Of a stretch of DNA of 64,000 nucleotides, positions 46,451 through 51,416 are shown one piece after another; position 1 is the first letter of the stretch, and each line of letters starts with the position of its first letter. The DNA comes from Cololabis saira (lineage: Eukaryota; Chordata; Actinopteri; Beloniformes; Belonidae), in assembly GCF_033807715.1 (NCBI RefSeq), contig NC_084597.1:9982843-10046842 (forward strand). The letters run 5' to 3'. Both the position numbers and the translations under genes were made by a program. Under the pieces are notes generated by a model. The model saw only the letters and a program-made list of their open reading frames with translations, was not told the DNA's origin and did not search any database.

Positions 46451-48920
46451 GACACTGATGAACTGAAAAAAGTTCAACTAGACTTTGAGCGACGTGATGA
46501 AAGCGCTGGCCTCCTCTGCCGACCTGAACTCCCTTTCTGCGCCGTTGTGGGTGATGCGGAGGCGGGCGGGGTACAGCAGACCGTAGCGGATCCCCGGTAT
46601 CTCGCGGAGCCGGCGGCGGACGTCATTAAAGGCGGCTCGGGCACGGGCCGTCTTCTGGGTGTGGTCGGGAAAGACAGAGAAAGTCAACTCTCCACACGTA
46701 ATCCGTTGCTGAGCCCTGGCTCGGCGCAATATATCCACACAGTCTGTATGATAGTGCAGACGGGCGATGATGGGACGAGGGCGCTCTCCGGGCTTCGGCT
46801 TCGGCTGGAGGGTGCGGTGCGCCCGGTCCAGGAGAGGCTCCTTCTCCAGGCTGAAAGCCTCCTTGAGCAGAGAGGGAATATCCGTAACAGCAGAAGAGGT
46901 GGAAAAATCTTCAGGAATTCCCACGATCCGTATGTTATTGCGCCGGGATCTCGCCTCCAGATCCTCGCATTTACCATCCAGCCTCATCAGTTCAGCTGAC
47001 AGATGCTCCACTTTAGCCTGTAAGGTTGTGATGTCATCGGTGCAGGATGAAAGAGATGTTTCCATTTCAACCACGGTGTTCTTCAGAGCGCGCACATCAG
47101 ACTGGATGTTTGTAATGCTTTTTGATAATTCCGACTTCACCGCTTGCAGCTCAGTCTTGATGCTCGACAGGTTTTCATTTAAAGCAGCCTGAAGCTCCGA
47201 TTTAAAAACAGCCGCCATCTCAACGCGGAGTGATGCGAGCAGCTCGGCCTTAAAGTCGTGTGAAGGAGCGGCCCCGGCGGCCTCGGCCAGGCTGGACGGG
47301 GGGTCACCACGAGGCGGGGATGCTGCGTGCGGAGAGGGCCGCGGGGGTGGTGCGGATGGTTTGAGTTTTGGAGGCATTTTGGTCGGCAAAAATACGGGGC
47401 CAAAGTAGAATAATGAAGGTCGGGAAAAATAAACCGAAGGAAGATGAAAAAGCTGTACCAAAAATAGATATTTTTAAAGGTTGTTGCAGGAGCTCAAAAA
47501 AACACGTCCTAGTCCATTAGTCGCTACACCGGAAGTAATCATATGGGCTACGTTTCTGTTAAAATATTCACATCCCATATACTGTACAATGTAATCTTTT
47601 CTCGCAGTTATTCACATTTATTATCATGAACATGCATAAGCTGCACATGTAATGTGCGTCTATCAGCTGCTTGGCTCTCTCTCTCTCCTCACTCACGTTT
47701 CCCTTCAATGGAGGGAAATTTGAATTAGGGCTGATAGTTTTATTTACAATCAGAAAAAGCAAACTTAAACTGATTGACGCGTTCTCTAACTATATGGAGC
47801 GCGCAGCACCTGTAGGCTGAACTACACACACGTATACACTCACTACACACAACAAAGCGTTAGTGAAAATAGCAAAAAAAACACTTTCGGTGTTCGGTGG
47901 AATAAGTTGGGAAAAAAACGAACAATTAATAACGGTGTGTGATGACGCAATCAAATTAAATAGCGAACAGCGTGGAGTGAGCGGCGTGTGGTGTTAAATG
48001 CTGCAAACATGTCAGCATGTCAGATCATTACTTGGATGTGGGGAAAAGCAGAGGACACGAGAAATGATCCAGGCTGAGTTGGATTTGGGAAACCGCTTGG
48101 TGATGGAGACGGTGACGGGACGCACAGCGCAGGAGATCGGGGAGAGAGCAGAGAAAGAAAAGGGCCCTCTTCTCTTTTTTCTGATTAAATGCATCCGAAA
48201 TAGACAAACAGGCGATCTATGAGTAACTTCAATGAGAACTAAAACACCGAGAGAATATGGATAAAAGGAGGTGCAGGATCCAATCAAATAGGTACCGGAT
48301 CTTGTTCCGGCAGGATCCGGCACAAATTAAGCCCTGACAGGACTGATGCAAATTCTTCTGTCATAATTATCAATATTTCCTGTAACTCCATCCATTGTCT
48401 GTCCAAAATACACATGTCTGGCCTGAACAGCTGTGTGTGTTACCTGACATGGCGAGATAGTTGATGTCGTGCCCAGCTGCAGTGGCATAACACCCACTCT
48501 GGCCGTAGCCTGTCAGCCTAGCGTAGATCAGACGAGGATTATCCTTTAACAGCTCGTGTGGACCAAGACCGAGTTTCTCCATAACACCTGAGCAATCAAA
48601 AAAAGAGTCTATGATCAGAACCTGCTCATGCACTTTTGATCCCTCATTTATAGAACAGGTTCCCCTCTAGTCTGACCTTTTCGATAGGGTTCAAGCACCA
48701 CGTCAGACTGAACACACAGCTTCCTGAGCAAGGCCACGCCCTCGGTCGTCTTCAGGTTGATGGCCACCGACAGCTTCCCTCGTCCTTGCACATCCATACT
48801 GGCAGCCTTGGTACGGTCCACACGGATCACCTTGGCTCCAAAGTCGGCCAGGATCATCCCGCAGAACGGTGCCGGGGCCAGACCCGCCAGCTCAATCACT
48901 CTTACCCCAGCCAGTGCCAT
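6574..48920 (-). CDS. amacr: Alpha-methylacyl-CoA racemase, complete five-exon gene
   Basis: Converts (2R)-methylacyl-CoA esters (pristanoyl-CoA, bile-acid intermediates) to the 2S form used by peroxisomal and mitochondrial beta-oxidation. Exons 48920-48677, 48587-48444, 40846-40686, 8365-8179 and 6983-6574 join to 1146 nt (381 aa plus stop), close to the roughly 382 aa of the mammalian protein. All introns have GT/AG borders on the minus strand (phases 1, 1, 0, 1). It is a type III CoA-transferase fold: N-terminal [22 protein letters not shown], then [12 protein letters not shown] with His121/Asp122, [11 protein letters not shown] with Asp151, AIEPQFYE with Glu236, and [10 protein letters not shown] near residue 289. 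The residues match the catalytic His/Asp/Glu of the family. The protein ends in Ser-Lys-Leu, a canonical PTS1; no N-terminal mitochondrial presequence is obvious. The start ATG has A at -3 and G at +4. Introns are 89 bp, 7.6 kb, 32.3 kb and 1.2 kb. No frameshift or stop was seen. Product and exon model are very secure; UTR limits are not defined. Confidence 0.96.
8179..8365 (-). CDS. amacr: amacr coding exon 4
   Basis: 187 nt from acceptor ccgtag/GTGGAGG to donor AAAGG/gttcgt. Encodes [14 protein letters not shown] through [13 protein letters not shown] with Glu236. The donor (GTTCGT) departs from the GTRAGT consensus at several positions, so it is the weakest splice site of the gene, but the phase and protein match are exact. 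Confidence 0.93.
8570..9150 (+). mobile_element. LINE 3' fragment with (GAATT)n tail
   Basis: Begins with a decayed RT C-terminus (about 8610-8700: [27 protein letters not shown]) and continues through a 3' UTR that recurs at 21114-21958 and 49130-50115 (shared stretches such as GTGCTGGTCTGCCCCC and GTTTGCAGGCCAGAGCTT). It ends with TATAAATAAACTGAATTGAATT. Three copies in the window define the family. The clade is probably L2/Rex-like, by the RT tail. Confidence 0.7.
9375..9638 (+). mobile_element. tRNA-derived SINE
   Basis: A pol III A box (TGGCTCAGGTGGTAGAGC, 9380-9397) and a decayed B box (ATTTCAAACCCC, about 9425-9436) are spaced as in a tRNA head. They are followed by a body containing CCTTGGGCAGGACACC, GGTGGTCGGAG and TTTTGGGTGTCC, and a tail with CATTATTATT. 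This is the layout of the abundant teleost tRNA-SINEs. It is a non-coding retroposon mobilised by LINE enzymes, and it lies in amacr intron 3. Confidence 0.85.
9838..10836 (+). mobile_element. Non-autonomous PIF/Harbinger-type transposon
   Basis: GGGGCCTCATTTA at 9838-9850 is exactly inverted at 10824-10836, and the match extends outward through TCT/AGA. Subterminal regions are rich in TGCGCAC/GTGCGC motifs in opposite orientations. The interior carries a Myb/SANT-like reading frame (10156-10605), the second gene of autonomous PIF/Harbinger elements, but no DDE transposase. No direct target-site duplication is evident. Confidence 0.75.
10156..10605 (+). pseudogene. Myb/SANT-like Harbinger accessory protein relic
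   Basis: 149 codons. Residues about 24-75 ([14 protein letters not shown], then [17 protein letters not shown] and [12 protein letters not shown]) show the two-tryptophan trihelix/Myb-like DNA-binding pattern of the second protein of PIF/Harbinger transposons, which helps bring the transposase to the element ends. After about residue 80 the family similarity is lost into low-complexity sequence, suggesting a deletion or frameshift. It lies between TIRs at 9838 and 10836. Confidence 0.65.
11100..11236 (+). mobile_element. LINE/SINE 3' tail with CTTGCC end
   Basis: Ends AAAGCACCTTGAATTACG, then TGCTGAAATGTGATATACAA and ATAAACTTGCCTTGCC. It matches the tail at 30005-30075 and the inverted one at 5029. 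Confidence 0.65.
11237..13006. other. amacr intron 3, no recognised element
   Basis: AT-rich intronic DNA with an A-rich run near 12365-12380. Reading frames around 12415-12768 on either strand show no domain. Confidence 0.4.
13015..13797. mobile_element. hAT-type non-autonomous element, ATCG-rich family, copy 1 (right end deleted)
   Basis: Starts TAGGGCTGTTCGATTAATCG and has ATCG/CGAT-rich subterminal repeats at both sides, as in three further copies at 32391, 39724 and 50821. The 8 bp before it are GTGTCCGC (13007-13014). The right side ends AAAATC then GTCCGC (13798-13803), so the last terminal bases and two bases of the duplication are missing. Near the left third is an (AAAT)n/(ATTT)n palindrome at 13106-13156. 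Confidence 0.75.
14675..14717. repeat. (TG)n microsatellite
   Basis: About 21 TG units, followed by a short (AT)n. Confidence 0.95.
14825..15963 (+). pseudogene. L2-like LINE remnant, internally deleted RT
   Basis: Reads [20 protein letters not shown], then LDPLQFAYR and [13 protein letters not shown] (RT motif A with its first Asp). It then jumps to [29 protein letters not shown] and [20 protein letters not shown] in shifting frames. The segment with the YADD motif is absent, so an internal deletion removed the active site. The 3' end is GGCCAATAAAGACGATTCTG with a (GATTCT)n tail, the usual end of teleost L2 elements. The source element's RT-endonuclease would have moved it by target-primed reverse transcription; this copy is dead. 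Confidence 0.8.
15964..17280. other. amacr intron 3, no recognised element
   Basis: AT-rich, without reading frames, microsatellites or visible inverted repeats that I could support. Confidence 0.4.
17286..17688. mobile_element. Foldback element with about 170-nt inverted arms
   Basis: TGTTACAACCAAAAA at the left end is inverted at the right end as TTTTTGGTTGTAACA. The inversion continues nearly without mismatch from 17286-17457 to 17517-17688, leaving a loop of about 60 nt. Each arm contains many copies of CCAATAATGTAATAA-like units. Flanks AGTAC (17281-17285) and AGTAC (17689-17693) form a perfect 5-bp target-site duplication. It has no coding capacity: the 63-codon frame in the right arm is repeat-derived. 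The superfamily is not assigned. Confidence 0.9.
17694..19295. other. amacr intron 3, no firmly recognised element
   Basis: AT-rich intronic DNA. Sequence near 18990-19300 (starting AGAGATGCACTGG) has a look of another decayed hAT-like element that the 19304 element inserted into, but I found no matching end. Confidence 0.3.
19304..20369. mobile_element. hAT-type non-autonomous element carrying a minisatellite
   Basis: TIR TAGGGTTGCCACC (19304-19316) is inverted as GGTGGCAACCCTA (20357-20369). Flanking GCCTATTT at 19296-19303 and 20370-20377 is a perfect 8-bp target-site duplication, diagnostic of hAT. Two-thirds of the interior is a tandem array of a 41-bp unit (19411-20145). No transposase coding sequence is present, so it relied on an enzyme in trans. 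Confidence 0.92.
19411..20145. repeat. 41-bp minisatellite, about 18 units
   Basis: Unit contains TTACACCATATTCTAGTTGA and then ATTATTGAAATAAGTTAAC. Units differ by only a few point changes (AAGTT or AAATT; AACTT, AACGT or AACCT), and variant units recur in blocks, which indicates recent unequal exchange or slippage. Confidence 0.95.
21114..21958 (+). mobile_element. LINE 3' UTR fragment with (GAATT) tail, interrupted
   Basis: Shares the 3' UTR of the copies at 8570 and 49130 (GTGCTGGTCTGCCCCC, GTTTGCAGGCCAGAGCTT, TTCTGGGTCTCTGGAAAG) and ends ATAAATAAAACTGAATTGAA. It is interrupted at 21732-21861 by a short retroposon. Confidence 0.7.
21732..21861 (-). mobile_element. Short retroposon nested in LINE fragment
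   Basis: A 130-bp insert beginning CCATCCATCCATTTTCTATA and ending GTCCATCGCAGGCC. It is flanked by ATTGTTTATGT (21721-21731) and ATTGCTTATGT (21862-21872), an 11-bp duplication with one change. The (CCAT)n at its left edge is the tail read in reverse, so the insert is minus oriented. This sequence is a very common teleost interspersed repeat whose class I do not assign. Confidence 0.65.
21959..23120. other. amacr intron 3, no recognised element
   Basis: T-rich and A-rich DNA with reading frames of low-complexity composition only. Confidence 0.4.
23121..25092 (+). mobile_element. Long LTR-like block with GC-rich core, copy 1
   Basis: Starts TGTTGTTGTGC and ends GCACAACA, an imperfect inverted TG...CA boundary. 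The interior has a CpG-rich core (about 23400-24250) with pyrimidine tracts, an AATAAA-type signal (GTAAATAAATTCTGATT, about 24725-24741) and an AT-rich end with TTAATTATTAATAATTA. The last 360 bp resemble 38680-39032 in order and sequence. These features fit a solo LTR, but no target-site duplication was seen and no internal retroviral or gag-pol region is present. A CpG-island promoter is the alternative. Confidence 0.4.
25093..26278. other. amacr intron 3, no recognised element
   Basis: AT-rich intronic DNA without supportable features. Confidence 0.4.
26282..27175. mobile_element. TTA-target MITE, copy 1 (Harbinger-like)
   Basis: Left end CCCTAGATTCACACTGAAAG and right end TTTCAGTGTGAATCCAGGG are inverted repeats of about 20 bp. 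TTA on both sides (26279-26281, 27176-27178) is the 3-bp duplication typical of PIF/Harbinger. A second copy lies at 36411-37288. Arginine-rich frames near 26334-26581 recur in both copies and are by-products of GC-rich element sequence. Confidence 0.8.
27179..29284. other. amacr intron 3, no firmly recognised element
   Basis: 27181-27360 (gcattgacaccagagctg...) has the look of a further dispersed repeat but has no boundary I can support. The rest is AT-rich without genes. Confidence 0.35.
29285..29362 (+). pseudogene. LINE RT fragment
   Basis: Reads [20 protein letters not shown], the motif between RT blocks A and B of L2/Rex-like LINEs. Only about 25 codons remain. It may belong to the same decayed insertion as 29640-30075. 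Confidence 0.6.
29381..29450. repeat. Two adjacent hairpins
   Basis: GTTTAGATTG/CAATCTAAAC (29381-29405, 5-nt loop) directly abuts a second hairpin with 20-nt arms, CTAAATTTGTATGGGTAAAA (29405-29424) against 29431-29450 with one mismatch and a 6-nt loop. Confidence 0.8.
29640..30075 (+). mobile_element. LINE 3' fragment with CTTGCC-type tail
   Basis: Begins with an RT C-terminal relic ([17 protein letters not shown]), continues through AACAAACTCCCTGAAAGCCT and ends TAAAGCACTTTGAATCACCT, then CTATACAAGTAAACTTTGCC. It is the same 3' end family as 11100-11236. Confidence 0.7.
30673..31302. mobile_element. hAT-type non-autonomous element with multiplied right terminus
   Basis: CAGGGGTCGGCAACCC (30673-30688) is inverted as GGGTTGCCGACCCCTG (31287-31302). 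CACTAGAG at 30665-30672 and 31303-31310 is a perfect 8-bp duplication. The interior has about ten units of a 20-bp minisatellite (CGAGAAAAAAGTCGAAATGT) at 30825-31090. At the right end, the 15-bp CGCGGGTTGCCGACC is repeated in tandem about four times (31240-31302). The lysine-rich frame 30764-31051 is minisatellite-derived, not a gene. Confidence 0.92.
31311..32094. other. amacr intron 3, no recognised element
   Basis: AT-rich intronic DNA without supportable features. Confidence 0.4.
32095..32308 (+). mobile_element. LINE 3' tail ending in (AAT)n
   Basis: GGGGTAGGACCTGATAAG, then CTACTCCCTTTCGAATATG, then CATATTCGAAATAAAGCTCA and about 16 AAT units (32259-32308). A poly-adenylation-like AATAAA followed by a trinucleotide run is a typical teleost LINE end. 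The body is lost. Confidence 0.6.
32391..33069. mobile_element. hAT-type non-autonomous element, ATCG-rich family, copy 2
   Basis: Starts TAGAGGTGGGTG and ends TTTGCACACCCCTA. CTTTGCTA at 32383-32390 and 33070-33077 is a perfect 8-bp duplication. Subterminal regions are dense in ATCGAT and GAATCG. The terminal bases differ from copies 1 and 4, so it is a related subfamily. Confidence 0.9.
33078..36407. other. amacr intron 3, mostly unrecognised
   Basis: Contains a (TTTA)n tract at 34651-34686 and T-rich run near 35779-35794. 35795-36010 looks like a dispersed repeat but has no boundary I can support. No gene. Confidence 0.35.
34651..34686. repeat. (TTTA)n microsatellite
   Basis: About nine TTTA units. 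Confidence 0.9.
36411..37288. mobile_element. TTA-target MITE, copy 2
   Basis: Left end CCCTGGATTCACACTGAAAG preceded by TTA (36408-36410). The right end reads TTTCAGTGTGAATCCAG but then CAA rather than GGTTA, so the last bases and the duplication are lost. It is collinear with the copy at 26282, with scattered substitutions and small indels. Confidence 0.8.
37289..39032 (+). mobile_element. LTR-like block, copy 2
   Basis: The last 350 bp (from about 38680: GTAAATAAATTCTGATTC, later GGTGGTGCCCC, TTTATTAATTATTAATAA and the end GTCACACAACA) match the end of the 23121-25092 block. A TTAAAATA promoter-like box lies near 37400, and a donor-like ACAAGTAAG lies near 38032. The left limit is arbitrary because the MITE ends there. 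Upstream sequence does not align well with copy 1. No gag-pol is present. Confidence 0.35.
38525..38584. repeat. (CA)n/(CGCA)n microsatellite
   Basis: CA units pass into about eleven CGCA tetranucleotides, a CpG-containing tract. Confidence 0.95.
39033..39715. other. amacr intron 3, possible unclassified repeat
   Basis: 39060-39440 is more GC-rich than its surroundings and looks like a dispersed DNA element, but the ends (GGTACCGG near 39046; CAATGGAAAAGGGGC near 39428) do not form a clear inverted repeat. No gene. Confidence 0.3.
39724..40504. mobile_element. hAT-type non-autonomous element, ATCG-rich family, copy 3
   Basis: Starts TAGGCCTGTGTTG and ends CCCCAGCCCTA. CTTAAACA at 39716-39723 and 40505-40512 is a perfect 8-bp duplication. 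Subterminal ATCGATT/GAATCG repeats resemble the other copies. A T-rich run lies at about 39813-39860. Confidence 0.9.
40590..40679 (+). mobile_element. LINE/SINE 3' tail abutting amacr exon 3
   Basis: TTTCCTTTTGGGGAGCAATA and AAGTATCCATCC followed by (ATCC)n and (ATCT)n. The GGGGA-x-CAATAAAGTAT-tetranucleotide layout is a teleost retroposon end. It stops at the six-base splice donor of amacr exon 3 (40680-40685). Confidence 0.65.
40686..40846 (-). CDS. amacr: amacr coding exon 3
   Basis: 161 nt between acceptor tttcag/GTCTTTT and donor AGCATG/gtaagg. Encodes [26 protein letters not shown] with Asp151, and ends QIIDASM. The donor is immediately followed, within the intron, by a tetranucleotide tail of a retroposon (40590-40679). 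Confidence 0.95.
40847..41790. other. amacr intron 2, left of the LINE
   Basis: No recognised element or coding region. Confidence 0.4.
41791..41807. repeat. Target-site duplication of the L1-group LINE, 3' side
   Basis: ATATGGGCTACGTTTCT, identical to 47541-47557. Confidence 0.95.
42144..45947 (-). CDS. LINE ORF2: endonuclease and reverse transcriptase
   Basis: 1267 residues, uninterrupted. Nicks target DNA and primes reverse transcription of its own RNA in the nucleus. APE-type endonuclease about 1-235: [25 protein letters not shown] and SDHAPL (about 230). Reverse transcriptase about 470-750: [34 protein letters not shown] with the first Asp (about 605-612), [20 protein letters not shown], and [11 protein letters not shown] with YADD at about 705-708. 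The C-terminal region has a cysteine-histidine cluster [20 protein letters not shown] (about 1127-1147) as in L1 proteins. All catalytic motifs look intact. ORF1 of the same element lies upstream. The opposite-strand short frames in this interval are shadows. Confidence 0.97.
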   Translation of the reverse strand: MATNTGTSVRLLSWNIKGMGSPIKRSRIFAHLRRLKADLVFLQETHMRTKDQVRLKCPWVSGVFHSDFNSKARGVAILIGKSMQFSASKVISDKNGRYLIVAGTLFHIPILLVNIYAPNFDNPHFMNKLFECLPSLNDSLLIIGGDMNCVIDPKLDRSSPRNLTPSSMSRSLSDFVSKNGCTDPWRFYNPCTKKYSFFSQMHQSFSRIDYYFIDAKLIPKVLSVDYHPIVISDHAPLSLDIQFSSQARYSTSWRFNTLLLSDDKFTNFITTKIDDYISINQNDMEPISSSLLWESLKAYLRGQIISFSAHLNKSRKAKLQELSIKITKLDQQLATCPSPSFLKQRVDLQTEFDLLTTNDAERLLLRSRSVYYEHGDKASRLMAHQLRRQAASRMILQIKDSSGSLHQDPTAINSVFHSFYSSLYTSESPSGSTELNSFLDSLNFPVIGSDAAKNLDSPLTVEEINLAVRSMQNNKAPGPDGFPVEFFKKFQDKLSPLLHAVYKESLEHGTLPPTLRQASISLLLKKDKDPTLCGSYRPLSLINVDAKILAKALAYRLENIVPTIVSNEQTGFVKGRQLFFNVRTLLNIIHSKTITTTPEVVISVDAEKAFDRIEWDYLFTVLKKFGLGNGFISLIRLLYTSPQASVSTNGIQSNFFTLARGTRQGCPLSPLLFALAIEPLSIFLRSSPTFTGISRLGTEYKLSLYADDLLLYVSDPVLSIPSILSAFQRFGSFSGYKVNVSKSECYPINDSATQLVQSDIPFKISPSGFRYLGINVTRTLSSLFSANLSPLMSTIKSDLHRWKSLPLSLIGRINAVKMNILPKFLFLFHCLPLFLPKHFFKIIDQTISDFLWCGKAPRIRKSTLQRCKFNGGLALPNFQLYYWAAHIQKISFWFKSVNMPWCKLEAQSCISSSLPALLTSSIPSNLSVFTNNQVVHSTLKIWYQFRKHFKFKSASTLAPLLNNHLFRPPLTDSTFLIWHNKGLKSFGDLYKDGIFRSFADLSGEFNLPPSHLFRYFQIRHCAKALFPVFPSSPPTLQWEVLLNHDPLQKSLISKVYDDLLSYDLSPVIKVRAAWEDELDLNLEDDWWDAALKKIYTSSSCARLTLIQFKVLFRVHFSKARLSQIYPSVTDECDKCHASSCNLTHMFYSCPLLSRFWSNYFDTMSKILSVNIKVSPHVAIFGLPEDHGRFTSNQKDILAFTSLLARRHLLLHWKSTKAPSSTQWLNDTMFFLKLEKIKYSLKGSCNKFYNKWLPFLTFFHSLQSLPPD
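46478..47377 (-). CDS. LINE ORF1: coiled-coil RNA-binding protein
   Basis: 299 residues from [12 protein letters not shown]; a longer frame extends to 47461, but this ATG has A at -3 and starts the proline-rich N-terminus seen in the family. Order: Pro/Ala-rich leader (1-45), a long heptad-patterned coiled coil (about 50-150: [20 protein letters not shown] onward), an RRM-like segment with [13 protein letters not shown], and a basic C-terminal domain with [13 protein letters not shown] and [10 protein letters not shown]. This is the layout of L1 ORF1p, which trimerises and packages element RNA. There are no CCHC knuckles, unlike typical Tx1 ORF1. It stops 530 nt before ORF2. Confidence 0.93.
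   Translation of the reverse strand: MPPKLKPSAPPPRPSPHAASPPRGDPPSSLAEAAGAAPSHDFKAELLASLRVEMAAVFKSELQAALNENLSSIKTELQAVKSELSKSITNIQSDVRALKNTVVEMETSLSSCTDDITTLQAKVEHLSAELMRLDGKCEDLEARSRRNNIRIVGIPEDFSTSSAVTDIPSLLKEAFSLEKEPLLDRAHRTLQPKPKPGERPRPIIARLHYHTDCVDILRRARAQQRITCGELTFSVFPDHTQKTARARAAFNDVRRRLREIPGIRYGLLYPARLRITHNGAEREFRSAEEASAFITSLKV
47541..47557. repeat. Target-site duplication of the L1-group LINE, 5' side
   Basis: ATATGGGCTACGTTTCT, identical to 41791-41807. Confidence 0.95.
47558..48443. other. amacr intron 2, right of the LINE
   Basis: No recognised element. Short frames on both strands near 47998-48323 have no domain. Confidence 0.4.
48444..48587 (-). CDS. amacr: amacr coding exon 2
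   Basis: 144 nt between acceptor gctcag/GTGTTATGG and donor ATGTCAG/gtaaca. Encodes [10 protein letters not shown] through [12 protein letters not shown], including the catalytic-site His121-Asp122 pair. Phase 1 at both ends. Confidence 0.95.
48677..48920 (-). CDS. amacr: amacr coding exon 1
   Basis: Encodes residues 1-81 plus one nucleotide, from ATG at 48920 to EPYRK. The donor reads AAAG/gtcaga. The reading frame continues a few codons into the intron, which is not coding. The short 89-bp intron 1 follows. Confidence 0.95.
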
Positions 48921-49129
48921 GATTGAAGGACTGCTAGGTCAATTCAAAAAGACAGCTCTCAGTATAATTCAGGCCAACTCCACATTACCAAAGATATGAT
49001 GTCAGAGTATAAGGAGCTTCACGTACAAATACTATAAGCCATACACAATTGTTATTTCTTTGTGTTTTCATAGTTAATTCTTGTATTTCTCACACCAGAG
49101 GTTTGCATCTATGTTTTGAGTGATCAAGT

Positions 49130-50115
49130 GAACTGCAGGATAGCTGCAGCTGCAGGACCAGACTGGAGTAGCTGGTCTGAAACAGAGCTTTATCGTAGAT
49201 ATGCTGCTACAGAGCTACGCTGCAGGGGGACACAACATGGTCCACTGAGCAGTACCCATCATATGAAGCCAAATCAAAGCCAAAAGTTTTGCTTATTTGA
49301 AAATAAAATTTGAACCTGAAAATTCAAGTTTTGATCATGAACTTTTTTACAGTTTCAATTTTTTTTTTCAGTTTCAGATTTTTTTTTCAGTTTCAGACTT
49401 TTGGCCCCGATCTGGCGTAGGGGGCGTGGCATCAACTGAGAGGGGCGTGGAATCATGAGTGACAGCATAACAGAGAAGGCGGGGGACGTTCCTCAGTCAT
49501 GTTGCCTTCAAGAAACGTAGGTTGCAGAAGTTATAAGTAGAAGTTTGATTCAACAATACACCATATTCACGTGATTGGCAGTGGAAAAAACTGATATTAG
49601 TGACACATTTCTGTTTAAAAAGCTGTTTTAGACCATACTTGGCACCAATCGCAGTATAAAAGCAATTGCAGCAGGGGCCCGCGGCTTGTCCTGGCGGAGT
49701 GGACGCCATCGCAAACGATACTGCAATGCGTTCATGGTAGTATGTGGAAGTGGGAAATGTCAAACTTGTGTGGCTGTTGAACTGTACAGTCTGGCATAGT
49801 TTATTGCTTTTATACTGCGATCGGTGCCAAGTACGGTCTAAAACAGCTTTTTAAACAGAAATGTGTCACTAATATCAGTTTTTTTCCAAGAAAAAATAAA
49901 AAATGTAAACTGTAAAAAAGTTGAAACTAAAAAAAATAAGTTAATGATCAAAACTTGAATTTTCAGGTTCAAATTTTATTTTCAAATGAGCAAAACTTTT
50001 GGCCTTGATTTGGCTCCATACCATCAGCCTTCCTTTTCTTTCCTATCTTATTTATTAATTATAAGTATCTTATAGTCATCATTGTTCTGTGACGCTATAT
50101 AAATAAAATTGAATT
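49130..50115 (+). mobile_element. LINE 3' fragment split by a later insertion
   Basis: 49137-49261 (GCAGCTGCAGGACCAGAC, AGAGCTACGCTGCAGG) and 50021-50115 (TATATAAATAAAATTGAATT) are the two halves of the 3' UTR family seen at 8570 and 21114. The 49262-50020 element inserted within the cccatca of that sequence. Confidence 0.65.
49262..50020. mobile_element. Palindromic DNA element nested in a LINE fragment
   Basis: Ends TATGAAGCCAAATCAAAGCC and GGCCTTGATTTGGCTCCATA are inverted over about 100 bp (49262-49362 versus 49915-50020). A second, inner inverted pair of about 80 bp (49590-49668 versus 49802-49887, with GTGACACATTTCTGTTTAAA in the left arm) lies inside. CCATCA at 49256-49261 and 50021-50026 is a 6-bp duplication. 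No coding sequence. The superfamily is not assigned. Confidence 0.8.
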
Positions 50116-50134
50116 GGTTTAACAGTGTATACAT

Positions 50135-50176
<42 letters not shown>

Positions 50177-50820
50177 AACTTTATGTAAAAAAAAAACTAA
50201 AGATATGAAAATATAACCAATATCCTGTCCTTGTGTACTTCTCGTCGCTCACTGTCTAGCCCCGCCCCCTCCTTTCTTTCTTTATATGTACATGACAAGA
50301 TGGGTTTTTAGACATGCTTATGACGTCTCCTTGTGTCCCTTAGTATTGTTGCCAACTTATTGACCTTTCCTATACATATTTTTAATGCATAACATCTACC
50401 TCTGTAGTTACCTCTGTCCTCTATTCTTTACCCCAGAGAATCTTGATCTTGTCTATAAGATTGTTTGTTTGCATTGCAGTGTTTTAGGTTGCTGGTGATG
50501 TTTGTGAGATCTGAGCTCATGCAGATTTATGTAACAAAATTATCTGTTTGAGGGCCTTATTATGTGCATTCAACATTAGTTTCAGCCTTTTCCTGAACAA
50601 AGAGTTGCTCTAGATGACATGATTAATTTCAAATATGTAATGTTGCACTTATAATGGGATACATAATTTCTCCTCATTCTTTATTTAATTTCTGAACTAT
50701 GTTTTTTTTTATTATTATTATTTCACTTCGTAGCGATAGCATTGGTGGGAAGGAATAACATTTGATAATATTTTGACTTTGGGACGACACTTTAGAGGCA
50801 ATCACTTTCTGACTTGACAG
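50116..50820. other. Upstream flank, microsatellite only
   Basis: Contains (AT)n at 50140-50173; otherwise no recognised element. Confidence 0.4.
50140..50173. repeat. (AT)n microsatellite
   Basis: About 17 AT units. Confidence 0.9.
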
Positions 50821-51380
50821 TAGGGCTGCACGATTCTGGACAAAATGAGAATCACGATTTTTTTGCTTAGAATTGAGATCACGATTCTCTCACGATTTTT
50901 TTCCAATATAAAATTTATTGCACTTATTACTTTAACTTTGCAACAGCTGAACAAAAATATAATAACAATAAACATCTCTTGTCTTCTTTACACGAACCTT
51001 TGAATAATTTAAACAATAATAACAATTGAACAATATTTGTTCCTCCCTGAGTTGAACACCCTTTCAGAAAGGGGACTTGTAACAGATCCTGTAGTTCTGA
51101 GGTAACAAATTATTCCTCTGGCTGCTTTTTGCTGTAACAGCTGACATTGAACATAAAAACAATAAACATCTCTCTTGTCTTTAAATAATTTTAACAATAA
51201 CAATTTTAACAATATTTATGTGCAATATGTGTCAGGTGATGAGAAAGGTAGATGTTTCTCCAAATGTAATCCACAATCATTAACAAAATATAACAAACAT
51301 GACAACATGATAGTTGACCATGACAGGACTACAACAACCTAGAACATAGGCCTAGTCCTTTTTTTATGCAGCCATCTTTG

Positions 51381-51416
<36 letters not shown>

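Larger units (their letters stand above)
41808..47540 (-). mobile_element. Full-length L1-group non-LTR retrotransposon
   Basis: 5.73 kb in the sense direction of amacr, inside intron 2, bounded by a perfect 17-bp duplication. It has a 5' UTR of about 160 nt, ORF1 (47377-46478), a 530-nt spacer, ORF2 (45947-42144) and a 336-nt 3' UTR. The copy is neither 5'-truncated nor frame-disrupted. Its 3' end reads AATAAAAATATCAAAACA with no poly(A) tail. Long T runs on the sense strand lie in the spacer (46411-46448, 46058-46087) and 3' UTR (42032-42059). ORF layout and ORF2 motifs place it in the L1/Tx1 group. Intact ORFs and an identical duplication argue for a young insertion. Confidence 0.95.
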
